Part shown: in pieces, positions 16,390 to 26,185 of the stretch
How positions within the stretch are numbered: the first letter of the stretch is position 1
How the letters are laid out: each line of letters starts with the position of its first letter
From: Ectopseudomonas mendocina
GTDB lineage: Bacteria > Pseudomonadota > Gammaproteobacteria > Pseudomonadales > Pseudomonadaceae
Direction of reading: 5' to 3'
Length of the DNA: 64,000 nt
Assembly (NCBI RefSeq): GCF_008041835.1
Contig: NZ_VRYE01000014.1
Span: 34,374 to 98,373, forward strand
Notes under the pieces: model-generated
Seen by the model: only the letters and a program-made list of their open reading frames with translations
Database searches by the model: none
Told to the model about the DNA's origin: nothing
Made by a program: the position numbers and the translations under genes

Positions 16390-17322
16390 ATGAATGCTTT
16401 GACCGCCTCGTACCGCCGCAGCCTGGATAGCGGCGTGTTGTTCGCCGTGCTCTCGGCCACCGGCTTCAGCCTCAAAGCCGTGTTCGTCAAACTCAGCTAT
16501 GCCGCCGCGCCGGTGGATGCCGTCACCGTGCTGAGCCTGCGCATGGGCCTGGCGCTGCCGCTGTTCGCCTGGCTGCTGTGGCTGAGCCGTGGCACCGAGC
16601 AGGCACGCTTGTCGGCGAAAGACTCGGCGCACGTTCTGCTGCTGGGGATGCTCGGCTACTACCTGTCGAGCCTGTTCGACTTCTATGGCCTGCAGTACAT
16701 CAGCGCCGGGCTGGAGCGGCTGATCCTGTTCACCTACCCGACGCTGGTGCTGCTGTTGCAGATGCTGGCGATGGGCGAGCGGCCAGGCCCGCGCACCTTC
16801 CTCGCCCTGGGCCTTTGTTACCTGGGCCTGAGCATCGCCTTGGTGCATGACATCCGCGTCGAGGGCGACAGCGAGCAGATCCTGCTGGGCGCCGCCTGGG
16901 TGTTCGCCAGCGCGGTGACCTATGCCCTGTACTACCTGGGCACCGGCGTGGTGATTCGCCGGGTCGGCTCGATGCGCCTGGCGGGGCTGGCCGGCGGTTC
17001 ATCGGCGATCATGGTGCTGATCCACTATGGCGTGACGCACGACCCGGCGCAGTTGGCGAACCTGCCGAGCGAAGTGTGGCTGTACAGCGCGCTGATGGCG
17101 CTGCTGTCGACGGTGCTGCCGATCTACTGGCTGGCCCTGGCCGTACAGCGTATGGGCGCCAGCCATGCTGCCCTGTTCGGCAACCTGGGCCCGGTGCTGA
17201 CCCTGTTCGCCGCCTGGGTGCTGCTCGGCGAGGCCATCACCCTGTATCAGATCATCGGCCTGGCGCTGGTGCTGCTGGGCGTCTCGCGTTTGTCGGCGGG
17301 CAAACAACGCAAAAGTGGGTGA
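16390..17322 (+). CDS. EamA/DMT-family transporter
   Basis: A 310-residue inner-membrane protein with ten hydrophobic segments arranged as two EamA repeats (LFAVLSATGFSLKAVFVKLS... and AAWVFASAVTYALYYLGTG...). The ATG at 16390 gives a normal short N-terminus; the open frame begins much earlier, but that part overlaps the divergent LysR gene. Members export amino acids or other metabolites. Control by the divergent LysR protein is likely from the arrangement. The substrate is unknown. Confidence 0.9.
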   Translation: MNALTASYRRSLDSGVLFAVLSATGFSLKAVFVKLSYAAAPVDAVTVLSLRMGLALPLFAWLLWLSRGTEQARLSAKDSAHVLLLGMLGYYLSSLFDFYGLQYISAGLERLILFTYPTLVLLLQMLAMGERPGPRTFLALGLCYLGLSIALVHDIRVEGDSEQILLGAAWVFASAVTYALYYLGTGVVIRRVGSMRLAGLAGGSSAIMVLIHYGVTHDPAQLANLPSEVWLYSALMALLSTVLPIYWLALAVQRMGASHAALFGNLGPVLTLFAAWVLLGEAITLYQIIGLALVLLGVSRLSAGKQRKSG

Positions 17323-17367
17323 GCCTGGCTCAACCAGCAGGGATCAGGTCGGCGGCCGACGCCCTTC

Positions 17368-18984
17368 TCAGTACACGGCAATATGCGAGTCGGCCCTCGG
17401 CTCGGTGCCGCCGCAGAGCACGCCGGTCTGCGGGTCGCGCACGATGATCTGGCCGCGGCCGTAGTCGGTGCGGTCGCAGGCCACTTCGATCTGGTGACCA
17501 CAACGGGCCAGAGCGAAGGTAAGGTCGCGCGGGGTTTCCTGCTCGATGCCCACCTTCTGCCCGCCCAGCCACTGCCAGCGTGGGGCGTCCAGCGCGGCCT
17601 GGGGGTTGAGGCCGAAATCCACCAGGTTCATCACCATCTGCACATGCCCCTGCGGCTGCATGTAACCGCCCATCACGCCGAACGGGCCGACCGCCACGCC
17701 GTCCTTGCTGAGAAAGCCCGGGATGATGGTGTGGAAGGTCTTCTTGCCCGGCACCAGGTAGTTGGAATGACTCGGGTCGAGGCTGAACTCCGAACCCCGG
17801 TTCTGCAGGGCGATGCCGCTGTCGGGCAGCACCACGCCGGAGCCGAAGCCGTGATAGGCGCTCTGGATGAACGAGACCATGTTGCCCTCGCCATCGGCGG
17901 TGGCGATGTACACCGTGCCGCTGGCCTTGGGGTCGCCGTGCAGCGGCTCGCGCGCACGCTCGCCGATCAGCGCACGGCGCCGGGCGCAGTAGTCCTCGGC
18001 GAGCAGTTCCTCTGCGGCCACGCGCATGTGCTCGGGGTCGGTGATGTAGTGCAGACCGTCGGCGTAGGCCAGCTTCATCGCCTCGATCTGGCGGTGCCAG
18101 GTCTGGCGGCTGTCGCGGTGATGGAAGTCGAAGCCTTCAAGAATCTTCAGGGTCATCAGGGCGATCAGGCCCTGGCCGGCCGGCGGTATTTCCCAGACAT
18201 CGTAGCCGCGGTAGTTGACCTTGATCGGCTCCACCCAGCGCGGCAGGTAGCCGGCCAGGTCGGCGGCCGCGAGTTTGCCGCCAGTCGCGGCGGCATGGCC
18301 GGCCAGGCGCTCGGCGATGGCGCCGCGGTAGAAACTTTCGCACTGGGTGGCGGCCAGTTCGGCCAGGGTCTGCGCCTGCGCCGGATTGCGAAACAGCTGC
18401 CCGGCCAACGGCGCCTGGCCGTCGATCAGATAGGTGTCGAACCAGGCCTGTAGCTCGGGAAAGGCCTCGAGACTGGCCTGGTATTCATCCTTGGCGATGC
18501 GCCATTGATGGGCGACCACCGGTGATACCGGGAAGCCATCGCGCGCCAGCTCGATGGCCGGCTGCAGCAGCTCGGCGAAGGGCAGCTTGCCGAAACGCCG
18601 CGACAACTCGGCCCAGGCCGCAGGGCAACCGGGCACAGTGACCGGCAGCCAGCCGTGCACCGGCATGCGCTCGTGGCCGGCGGCCTTGACCGCCTCGCTG
18701 GATAGCGCCGCTGGTGCATGGCCGCTGGCGTCCAGGCCATGGAGTTTGCCCTTGATCCAGACCAGGGCGAAGGCGTCACCACCGATGGCGCAGCCGGTAG
18801 GCTCGACTACCGTCAGCGCAGCGGCGGTGGCGATGGCCGCATCCACCGCGTTGCCGCCACGGCGCAGCATGGCGATGCCGGCTTCGGCCGCCAGAGGTTG
18901 CGAGGCAGCGACCATGCCCTTGCGGGCGAACACGCTCTGGCGCTGGGAGGCGTAGGGATACTCATGGGCGGAGAAATTGAGCAT
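17368..18984 (-). CDS. Gamma-glutamyltransferase family protein, cytoplasmic type
   Basis: A 538-residue member of the Ntn-hydrolase gamma-glutamyltransferase family. The N-terminus has GMVAASQPLAAEAGIAMLRR and GGNAVDAAIA, typical of the family. The self-cleavage and catalytic Thr should be about residue 357 in SGTVYIATADGEGN, and the small subunit carries FHTIIPGFLSKDG and GVMGGYMQPQGH. There is no signal peptide, unlike classical periplasmic GGT, so it probably acts in the cytoplasm, as suits an enzyme processing an imported compound. It is the last gene of an operon with a GntR regulator and an amino-acid ABC importer, so the imported substrate may be a gamma-glutamyl compound or other amide (inference). 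Confidence 0.9.
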   Translation of the reverse strand: MLNFSAHEYPYASQRQSVFARKGMVAASQPLAAEAGIAMLRRGGNAVDAAIATAAALTVVEPTGCAIGGDAFALVWIKGKLHGLDASGHAPAALSSEAVKAAGHERMPVHGWLPVTVPGCPAAWAELSRRFGKLPFAELLQPAIELARDGFPVSPVVAHQWRIAKDEYQASLEAFPELQAWFDTYLIDGQAPLAGQLFRNPAQAQTLAELAATQCESFYRGAIAERLAGHAAATGGKLAAADLAGYLPRWVEPIKVNYRGYDVWEIPPAGQGLIALMTLKILEGFDFHHRDSRQTWHRQIEAMKLAYADGLHYITDPEHMRVAAEELLAEDYCARRRALIGERAREPLHGDPKASGTVYIATADGEGNMVSFIQSAYHGFGSGVVLPDSGIALQNRGSEFSLDPSHSNYLVPGKKTFHTIIPGFLSKDGVAVGPFGVMGGYMQPQGHVQMVMNLVDFGLNPQAALDAPRWQWLGGQKVGIEQETPRDLTFALARCGHQIEVACDRTDYGRGQIIVRDPQTGVLCGGTEPRADSHIAVY

Positions 18985-19042
18985 GGGGAAAACTCGATTC
19001 AGAAATTGACTGGGGACTGAGCGGCAAGACGCGCCGCTCTCC

Positions 19043-19822
19043 TCACAGAACGCGACTGAGGAACTCCCGCGTGCGCGGGTGATGGGGGTTGCCGAAGACC
19101 TGGGCCGGCGGGCCCTCTTCGATCAGCTCGCCCTGGTGCAGCACCACCACGCGGTCGGCCACCTCGCGGGCAAAACCCATTTCGTGGGTGACCACGACCA
19201 TGGTCATGCCCTCCTCGGCCAGCTCCTTCATCACCTGCAGCACCTCGCCCACGGTTTCCGGGTCGAGCGCGCTGGTCGGTTCGTCGAAGAGCATGGCCTG
19301 CGGCTTCATCGCCAGCGCGCGGGCGATCGCCACGCGCTGCTGCTGGCCGCCGGAGAGCTGGCTAGGGTAGTGATCGGCCTTGTCCGACAGGCGCACGCGG
19401 GCCAGCAACTGCCGCGCCTGTTCCTCGGCCTCGCGGCGCTTGACGCCGAGCACCTGGGTCGGCGCCTCGATGATGTTCTCCAGCACCGTCATGTGCGGGA
19501 ACAGGTTGAAGCGCTGGAACACCATGCCGATGTCGCGACGCATGCGCGCGATGTTGCGCTCGGAGTCACGCACGCGTTTGCCGTCGGCACGCTCGATGTA
19601 ACCCATCGACTTGCCGTTGACCAGGATGCTGCCGCCCTGGATGTCCTCCAGATAATTCAGGCAGCGGATGAAGGTGGTCTTGCCCGAGCCGGAGGCGCCG
19701 ATCAGCACCACCACCTCGCCGCGACGCACGTTCAGCGACACGCCCTTGAGAATTTCCAGCTCGCCGAAGCGCTTGTGCACCTCGTGCGCCTGGATCACCA
19801 GGCTCTCATCGAATGCGCTCAT
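19043..19822 (-). CDS. Amino-acid ABC transporter ATP-binding protein
   Basis: A 259-residue ATPase of the polar amino-acid uptake group. It has Walker A (GASGSGKTT, about 42-50), a Q loop ([13 protein letters not shown]), the signature LSGGQQQRV, Walker B ([12 protein letters not shown]) and the switch His in VVVTHEMG. The insert [14 protein letters not shown] is characteristic of the GlnQ/HisP-like group. It starts one base after the permease stop and belongs to the GntR-SBP-permease-ATPase-GGT operon. It energises import of an amino acid or a related compound; the exact substrate is not evident. Confidence 0.95.
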   Translation of the reverse strand: MSAFDESLVIQAHEVHKRFGELEILKGVSLNVRRGEVVVLIGASGSGKTTFIRCLNYLEDIQGGSILVNGKSMGYIERADGKRVRDSERNIARMRRDIGMVFQRFNLFPHMTVLENIIEAPTQVLGVKRREAEEQARQLLARVRLSDKADHYPSQLSGGQQQRVAIARALAMKPQAMLFDEPTSALDPETVGEVLQVMKELAEEGMTMVVVTHEMGFAREVADRVVVLHQGELIEEGPPAQVFGNPHHPRTREFLSRVL

Positions 19823-19823
19823 C

Positions 19824-20591
19824 TCAACGCCCCCGCAAGAATTTCATGGCCCCGGGGCCGAACAGTCGACTGCTCGCCTGCACATGGCCGTCGGTACGCC
19901 CGAAGCGCGCCTCCAGCCAGCGCTGGAACAGGCCCCAGAGCGTGGTCAGCAACAGGAAGTAGATGGCCACCACCAGGTACAGCTCGAACACGCGGAAGGT
20001 GGCCGAAGTGATCATCTGAGTGCTGAGCAGCAGCTCCTGTACGCCGATCACGCTGACCAGTGTGGTGTTCTTCAGCATCACGTTGAACTCGTTGCCCAGC
20101 GGCGGCACGATCACGCGGAACGCCTGCGGCAGGACGATGCGGCGCATCAGCCGTGGGTAAGTCATGCCCAGCGAACGTCCCGCCTCGTACTGGCCACGGT
20201 CCACCGCATTGATGCCGGAGCGGATGATCTCCGCCATGTAGGCGCCTTCGTTGAGACCCAGGGCGATGATCGCCGCCTGGATGTTGCCCGGCAGGATGAA
20301 CAGGCCCAGGTCCAGATCTTCGAAGCGGAAGATGCCGCCCGCCGCCAGCGCGGTGTAGAGGAAGACGATCTGCACCAGCAGCGGCGTGCCGCGCATCAGC
20401 CAGATGTAGAAGCGCACCGGGTAGTTGAGCAGCGGGTTGCTGGAGGCGCGCATCAGCGCCGCCAGCAGGCCGAGGACGCATCCCAGCAGCATCGCCATCA
20501 CCGCGATCACGCAGGTCAGCCAGAGGCCGTAGAGGTATACGTCGCTGGGCTGCAGCAGGTATTGCCAGAATATGTCCCAGTTGAAGTTCAT
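19824..20591 (-). CDS. Amino-acid ABC transporter permease
   Basis: A 255-residue inner-membrane permease of the HisM/GlnP family. Five or so hydrophobic segments are seen, along with the family signature [19 protein letters not shown] and the EAA loop [23 protein letters not shown], followed by [20 protein letters not shown] single permease gene implies a homodimeric channel. It lies 9 bases after the binding-protein gene and 1 base before the ATPase gene, so the three are co-translated. Confidence 0.95.
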   Translation of the reverse strand: MNFNWDIFWQYLLQPSDVYLYGLWLTCVIAVMAMLLGCVLGLLAALMRASSNPLLNYPVRFYIWLMRGTPLLVQIVFLYTALAAGGIFRFEDLDLGLFILPGNIQAAIIALGLNEGAYMAEIIRSGINAVDRGQYEAGRSLGMTYPRLMRRIVLPQAFRVIVPPLGNEFNVMLKNTTLVSVIGVQELLLSTQMITSATFRVFELYLVVAIYFLLLTTLWGLFQRWLEARFGRTDGHVQASSRLFGPGAMKFLRGR

Positions 20592-20600
20592 CGTCTTGCC

Positions 20601-21407
20601 TCAGTCCAGCTCGTTGCCTTCGATGTGCCACTTGCCGAGCAGCGTCATGTAGCTGCCATCAGCCTTCATGTCGGCCAGGGCCTGGCTCACCGCCTGGCTC
20701 AGCTCGGCGTCATCCTTGCGGATGCCGAAGCCGGTAAGAATCTTGGCGAAGGCCGGCACACCGGTTTCGAACAGTTCGGGGGCCATGCTCTGGTAGTAGC
20801 CGGCGGTTTCCATGGTGGTGCCGTAGGCATCGGCCTGGCCGACACGCAGCGCCTGGAAGGCATCGGTGTCGGAGTTGAATACCACCAGGGTCATCGGCGC
20901 CTTGCCGGCCTTGCGCAGCTCGTCGTTGTGCGCTTCGAGCAGAGTGCGGATGGTGGAACCGTTGAGCACGGCGACACGCTTGCCGGTCAGGTCGTCGAGG
21001 CTGTGGATACCGGCCGGGTTGTCCTTGAGCACGGTGACCGCCTGGCTGGAGTACATGTAGTTGACGATATCGATGACTTCGCGACGCTCGGGCTTGTCGA
21101 ACAGCTGGTCGACGATCATGTCGCATTGCCGCGCCAGCAACGCTGGAATCAGCCCGGAGAACGGCGTCACCCGCCACTCCACACGCTTGCCGCCCAGGCG
21201 CTTGGCAATTTCGTCGCCCAGTTCGACGGTGATGCCCACCGGTTTCTGCTTCTCGTCGAAGAAGCCCATGGGTGGCGAATCCATCGCCCCGCAGTAGACG
21301 ATCTTGTCCGCCGTCTTCAGGCGTTCGGGAACCACGACCTCGGCCTGCGCCAGACCGGCCATCAGCGAGAGGGCCACCAGGGATGATGCAAGGGTGCGTT
21401 TCAACAT
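20601..21407 (-). CDS. Periplasmic amino-acid-type substrate-binding protein
   Basis: A 268-residue family-3 solute-binding protein. The ATG at 21407 (MLKRTLASSLVALSLMAGLAQA) gives a clean signal peptide; an upstream in-frame start adds ten residues and is less likely. Family landmarks are PPMGFFDEKQKPVGITVELG, VEWRVTPFSGLIPALLARQCD and the hinge DDLTGKRVAVLNGST. The usual Arg-Asp pair that grips an alpha-amino carboxylate is not clear-cut, so the ligand may be an unusual amino acid or a gamma-glutamyl compound. It works with the permease and ATPase immediately downstream. Confidence 0.92.
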   Translation of the reverse strand: MLKRTLASSLVALSLMAGLAQAEVVVPERLKTADKIVYCGAMDSPPMGFFDEKQKPVGITVELGDEIAKRLGGKRVEWRVTPFSGLIPALLARQCDMIVDQLFDKPERREVIDIVNYMYSSQAVTVLKDNPAGIHSLDDLTGKRVAVLNGSTIRTLLEAHNDELRKAGKAPMTLVVFNSDTDAFQALRVGQADAYGTTMETAGYYQSMAPELFETGVPAFAKILTGFGIRKDDAELSQAVSQALADMKADGSYMTLLGKWHIEGNELD

Positions 21408-21467
21408 GTTCGACTCCAGAGTGCAGTTGTGGGGCATGGCAGTTCGAAACGATGTGGCGATCGGGTC

Positions 21468-22139
21468 TCAGGCGCCCGACTTTTCCAGAAATTCCAGCAG
21501 GTCGGGCACGGTGCCCTCGATGTGCTCGCAGACGATCCGCTCGGCATGGTGGGCGTCGCCGGTACGTACGGCGTCGAGGATCACCTGGTGTTCCTCGCGC
21601 GCGCTCAGCGGCTTGTCGACGTGCTTGAGCCAGAGGCGCATGTACGGCTCGATCATTGCGTAGAGGGCGCTGATCTGGCGCATCAGGCGTGGGCGCTCGC
21701 TGAGGCTGCACAGGTACTCGTGGAAGATGCGGTGACGCACCACCCACTCCGAGCTGTCGTCACGGCACTCGTCCATCTCATCGAGCAGGCGTTCCAGCCG
21801 CGCCAGGTGACGCTCGTTGACCTTGGGCGTGGCCACGCGAATCGCCAGGCCTTCCAGGGCGCTACGCATCTCGAAGACTTCGCGCATCTGGTCGAGGTTG
21901 AGGCCGCTGACCACCGCGCCGCGATTGGGTCGCAGCGTCACCAGGCCTTCTGCCGCGAGACGCTTGAAGGCCCCGCGGATGGGCATGCGGCTCATCTCCA
22001 ACTCACTGGCGATATCCTCGGCGATCAGACGGTCACCGGTGCGGTAACGACCCTGGCAAATGGCATCGAGCAGATGCAGGTAGGCCTCGTCCTCGGCGGA
22101 GAGAGCAGGCTGAGCGTTATAGGTAACAGCGAAGGGCAT
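21468..22139 (-). CDS. GntR/FCD-family transcriptional regulator
   Basis: A 223-residue regulator with a winged helix-turn-helix at about 25-80 (LIAEDIASELEMSRMPIRGA, then KRLAAEGLVTLRPNRGAV) and an FCD ligand-binding domain (about 85-215) with metal-ligand His residues (HRIFHEYL, HHAERIVCEHIEG). The start MPFAVTYN at 22139 is preferred over an in-frame ATG at 22178, because the latter would place a perfect palindromic operator inside the gene. It heads the operon for the ABC importer and GGT-like enzyme and probably represses it until an imported acid binds the FCD domain. Confidence 0.9.
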   Translation of the reverse strand: MPFAVTYNAQPALSAEDEAYLHLLDAICQGRYRTGDRLIAEDIASELEMSRMPIRGAFKRLAAEGLVTLRPNRGAVVSGLNLDQMREVFEMRSALEGLAIRVATPKVNERHLARLERLLDEMDECRDDSSEWVVRHRIFHEYLCSLSERPRLMRQISALYAMIEPYMRLWLKHVDKPLSAREEHQVILDAVRTGDAHHAERIVCEHIEGTVPDLLEFLEKSGA

Positions 22140-22155
22140 GGAAGGATTCCTGAAT

Positions 22156-22169
22156 TTTTGGATCCAAAA
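22156..22169. promoter_or_regulatory. Perfect 14-bp palindrome TTTTGGATCCAAAA, likely GntR operator
   Basis: The palindrome TTTTGGATCCAAAA lies 17 bases upstream of the GntR start. VanR/FCD-type GntR regulators bind sites built on TTGGATCCAA, so this is probably the autoregulatory operator for the downstream operon. No second copy was noticed in the window. Confidence 0.75.
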
Positions 22170-22264
22170 CACAATCATCCAAATGCAGAAGCCATGCCTG
22201 AATTCACAACCTTTTGTTTTGCAAAGGAAAGGCGCGTATCGCCGGCCTCCAGCGGTCTCACTGA

Positions 22265-23176
<912 letters not shown>

Positions 23177-23180
23177 TCCC

Positions 23181-23244
23181 CGTAGCCCGTATGAAATCCG
23201 GGGGCCAGTTGCCTGAGCAGGCCCCGGATTGCATCCGGGCTACG
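23181..23244. repeat. Inverted repeat between modA and modB
   Basis: Arms at 23181-23204 and 23222-23244 (CGTAGCCCGTATGAAATCC against GGATTGCATCCGGGCTACG) pair almost perfectly. This is a common Pseudomonas intergenic repeat. Inside an operon it could act as a partial terminator or RNA stabiliser, giving more ModA than ModBC. Confidence 0.8.
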
Positions 23245-23276
23245 TTTGTCCAGACGCCAGGTGCCGGAACCCGCCC

Positions 23277-23957
23277 ATGCCGCTGTCGAAGAATGACCTC
23301 GACGCCATCCTCCTGACCCTGGAGCTGGCTTCGCTAACCACCGTGCTGCTGCTGATCATCGGCACACCGCTTGCCTGGTGGCTGGCGCGCACCGACTCCT
23401 GGCTCAAACGCCCGGTCGGCGCCGTGGTGGCGCTGCCGCTGGTGCTGCCACCGACAGTGATCGGCTTCTACCTGCTGGTGAGCATGGGCCCCAACGGCTT
23501 TTTCGGACAACTGACGCAGAGCCTTGGTCTCGGCACCTTCACCTTTACCTTCACCGGCCTGGTGATCGGCTCGATCTTCTACTCGCTGCCCTTCGTCGTG
23601 CAGCCGCTGCAGAACGCCTTCGAGGCCATTGGCCGTGCTCCGCTGGAAGCGGCGGCGACCCTGCGCGCCAGCCCATGGGACAGCTTCTTCAGCGTGGTGC
23701 TGCCGCTGGCGCGGCCCGGCTTCATCACTGCCGCGATTCTCAGCTTCGCCCATACCATCGGCGAGTTCGGCGTGGTGCTGATGATCGGCGGCAATATCCC
23801 CGGCAAGACCCAGGTGGTGTCGGTACAGATCTACAACCATGTCGAAGCCATGGAATACGCCCAGGCGCACTGGCTGGCCGGCGGCATGCTGGCGTTCTCC
23901 TTCATCGTTCTGCTCACGCTGTACAGCGGGCGCAGCCATAAGATGAGGGCGCTGTGA
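23277..23957 (+). CDS. modB: Molybdate ABC transporter permease ModB
   Basis: A 226-residue inner-membrane permease, start [20 protein letters not shown] at 23277. It has five hydrophobic segments with the ModB signatures [27 protein letters not shown] and the ATPase-contact loop ([22 protein letters not shown] region, about 137-160), followed by [19 protein letters not shown]. It forms the channel with itself and takes molybdate from ModA. Its stop overlaps the modC start by one base (TGATG). The start further upstream at 23229 is rejected because it lies in the intergenic repeat. Confidence 0.95.
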   Translation: MPLSKNDLDAILLTLELASLTTVLLLIIGTPLAWWLARTDSWLKRPVGAVVALPLVLPPTVIGFYLLVSMGPNGFFGQLTQSLGLGTFTFTFTGLVIGSIFYSLPFVVQPLQNAFEAIGRAPLEAAATLRASPWDSFFSVVLPLARPGFITAAILSFAHTIGEFGVVLMIGGNIPGKTQVVSVQIYNHVEAMEYAQAHWLAGGMLAFSFIVLLTLYSGRSHKMRAL

Positions 23958-25081
23958 TGTTCGGTTTCGGCAAGCGCCCGGCAGCGGTCGTCGCTGACGA
24001 TGGGCGCATTCATGCGCGTTTTCTAGTCAGGCATGCGGGCTTTACCCTGGATGTCGACCTCGACCTGCCCGGGCGCGGCGTCACTGCGCTGTTCGGCCAT
24101 TCCGGCTCGGGCAAGACCAGTTGCCTGCGCTGCTTCGCCGGGCTGGATCGCCCGCAGCAGGGCTATCTGCAGGTGGCCGGCGAGCGCTGGCAGGACAGTG
24201 CGTGCGGTTTTTTTCTGCCGGCGCACAAGCGCGCCATCGGCTACGTATTCCAGGATGCCAACCTGTTCCCACACCTGAGTGTGCGCCAGAACCTGGCGTA
24301 CGGCCAGCGGCGCATCCCGCCGGCGCAGCGCAAGGTGGCGCTGGATCAGGCGCTGCAATTACTCGGCATCGGTCATTTGCTCGAGCGCATGCCCTCGGCG
24401 CTGTCCGGCGGCGAACGCCAGCGCGTCGGCATCGCCCGTGCACTGGTGACCAGCCCGCGCCTGCTGCTGATGGACGAGCCGCTGGCCTCGCTCGATCTCA
24501 AGCGCAAGCAGGAGGTGCTGCCCTACCTGCAGCGCCTGCACGAGGAGCTGGACATCCCCGTGCTCTACGTCAGTCATGCGCCGGACGAAGTGGCGCGCCT
24601 GGCCGATCATCTGGTGCTGCTCGATGAAGGCCAGGTACGCGCCAGCGGCCCGCTCAAGGACATCCTGCTGCAGCCCGACCTGCCCTTCGCCGGCGAGGAC
24701 GATGCCGAAGCGGTGATCGACGGCGAGGTCTGCGGCCATGATGCCGCCTACGATCTGCTGCAACTGAACCTGCCCGGCAGCGAAGCCTGCCTGCGCCTGC
24801 CCCATGCAGCGTTGCCAAACGGCCACTCGGTGCGCGTGAAGATCAAGGCACGCGATGTCAGCCTGGCGCTCAAGCGCGCCGAGGATTGCAGCCTGCTCAA
24901 CCTGCTACCGGCAACGGTGGAAAGTTGGCAGGCGCTCGATGCGCAGATGCTGCTGACCCTGCGCATCGGTGATCAACGCCTGCTGGCGCGAATCACCCGC
25001 TATTCATTCGATCAGATGGGCATTCATGCCGGCCAGGCGCTCTGGGCGCAGATCAAGTCGGTGTCGCTGCTCGCGCCCTAG
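23957..25081 (+). CDS. modC: Molybdate ABC transporter ATP-binding protein ModC
   Basis: A 374-residue ATPase: an ABC domain at about 20-240 with Walker [11 protein letters not shown] loop [14 protein letters not shown], signature [15 protein letters not shown], Walker [13 protein letters not shown] and switch His ([10 protein letters not shown]), then a C-terminal Mop/TOBE domain (about 290-370) that binds molybdate and can shut the transporter off when the oxyanion is abundant. The ATG at 23957 overlaps the modB stop. A Mop domain of the same family occurs alone as SsuF at 9511-9726. Confidence 0.95.
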   Translation: MFGFGKRPAAVVADDGRIHARFLVRHAGFTLDVDLDLPGRGVTALFGHSGSGKTSCLRCFAGLDRPQQGYLQVAGERWQDSACGFFLPAHKRAIGYVFQDANLFPHLSVRQNLAYGQRRIPPAQRKVALDQALQLLGIGHLLERMPSALSGGERQRVGIARALVTSPRLLLMDEPLASLDLKRKQEVLPYLQRLHEELDIPVLYVSHAPDEVARLADHLVLLDEGQVRASGPLKDILLQPDLPFAGEDDAEAVIDGEVCGHDAAYDLLQLNLPGSEACLRLPHAALPNGHSVRVKIKARDVSLALKRAEDCSLLNLLPATVESWQALDAQMLLTLRIGDQRLLARITRYSFDQMGIHAGQALWAQIKSVSLLAP

Positions 25082-25118
25082 GGTGCGCCGCGCGCACCGA
25101 GCACACGGAGATCTGATA

Positions 25119-25243
25119 GCTCCCACGCTCTGCGTGGGAGTCAAGGTAAGGGCGCTCTGCGCCCGTACGGACTGCTAGGCAAAAGCCAAACGGACGCAGA
25201 GCGTCCCAGGGTGCATTCCCACGCGGAGCGTGAGGAACGATCA
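25119..25243. repeat. Interspersed repeat with CACGCTCCGCGTGGGAA core (inverted copy)
   Basis: GCTCCCACGCTCTGCGTGGG at 25119 and the block 25212-25243 flank a 70-base stretch. Bases 25212-25243 are the exact reverse complement of 9388-9419. It separates modC from the convergent sigma-54-type gene and may terminate both. Confidence 0.8.
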
Positions 25244-25246
25244 GTC

Positions 25247-26071
25247 TCACGCAATACCCGGCAACTCCAGATGCTCCGGCCCAATTTCGGCGTTACCGGC
25301 CAGCAGTAGGGCGAAGTGGATGACGTTCTCCAGCTCGCGGGTATTGCCCGGCCAGTGGTGCGCTTCCAGCACGGCCTGCGCCGCCGGGCTGATCGACGGA
25401 ATGCCCAGGCCCAGGCGCAAGGCGTGGATACCGAGGAAGTATTCGGCCAGCGGCAGAATATCGCCGACGCGCTGACGCAGCGCCGGGAACAGCAACTGGC
25501 CATCGCACAGATAGGCATACAGGCGCTCGTCGAAAGTGCCGGCCGCCACGGCGCGGGCCAGGTCGATGCTGCTCGCCGCCAGCAGACGCACATCCACCGG
25601 CAGCGCCTGACTGGCGCCGACGCGATACACCTCGCGGGTTTCCAGCGCGGCCAGCAACTTGCTCTGCAGAGGCCGCGAGAGGTCGGCGATCTCATCCAGG
25701 TAGAGCGTGCCGCCATTGGCCGAACCGAACCAGCCGGCGCGGCTGCTGGCGGCGCCGACATGGGCGCCGGCAACATGGCCGAACAACTCGGCCTCGCCCC
25801 ATTGTGGGCTGATCGCCGCACAGCTCACTGCCACGAACAGGCCGCCGCGCTCACTGTGGCGATGGATATAGCGCGCCAGCAATTCCTTGCCGGTACCGGT
25901 TTCACCGAGGATCAGCAGCGGCTGGCCATTGCCCGCCAAGGCTTCGGCACGCTCGCGCAACTGGCTCGAACGCGCATCGACGAATACCAGCGCCTTGGCG
26001 CGAATGCTCAGCGGGCTCTTGTCCGCGTCGGCAAAGGTCAGCGGTGCCGGAAAGTCGGCTGGAAAACTCAT
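25247..26071 (-). CDS. Sigma-54-activator-like AAA+ protein, degenerate, without HTH
   Basis: A 274-residue protein from MSFPADFPAP at 26071. It consists almost only of an AAA+ domain: Walker A GETGTGKELLARYIH, Walker B GGTLYLDEIADLS, and the distal WPGNTRELENVIHFALLLAG. The loop that should read GAFTGA for contact with sigma-54 reads GAHVGA, and the protein ends at PEHLELPGIA with no Fis-type helix-turn-helix. It therefore probably cannot activate sigma-54 promoters on its own and may act on a partner regulator. It lies in a sulfur-starvation neighbourhood where SfnR-type sigma-54 activators are known, so a derived SfnR relative is plausible (inference). Confidence 0.85.
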   Translation of the reverse strand: MSFPADFPAPLTFADADKSPLSIRAKALVFVDARSSQLRERAEALAGNGQPLLILGETGTGKELLARYIHRHSERGGLFVAVSCAAISPQWGEAELFGHVAGAHVGAASSRAGWFGSANGGTLYLDEIADLSRPLQSKLLAALETREVYRVGASQALPVDVRLLAASSIDLARAVAAGTFDERLYAYLCDGQLLFPALRQRVGDILPLAEYFLGIHALRLGLGIPSISPAAQAVLEAHHWPGNTRELENVIHFALLLAGNAEIGPEHLELPGIA

Positions 26072-26185
26072 GACGTGCAGCTCCAAGGCCGCACCTCACT
26101 GGGCGTAGCCTGTACGTGAACCAAAAAGAGCGGGCGGCTGCCTGGCCCGACCCCGCTCTGAAAATGGTGTGACGTGGTGACCGGC

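Noticed and set aside
19668..21386. Long plus-strand open frame across the ABC permease and binding-protein genes
   Set aside because: It is antisense to a clear ABC operon and rich in His/Gln in the pattern of a reverse-strand shadow.
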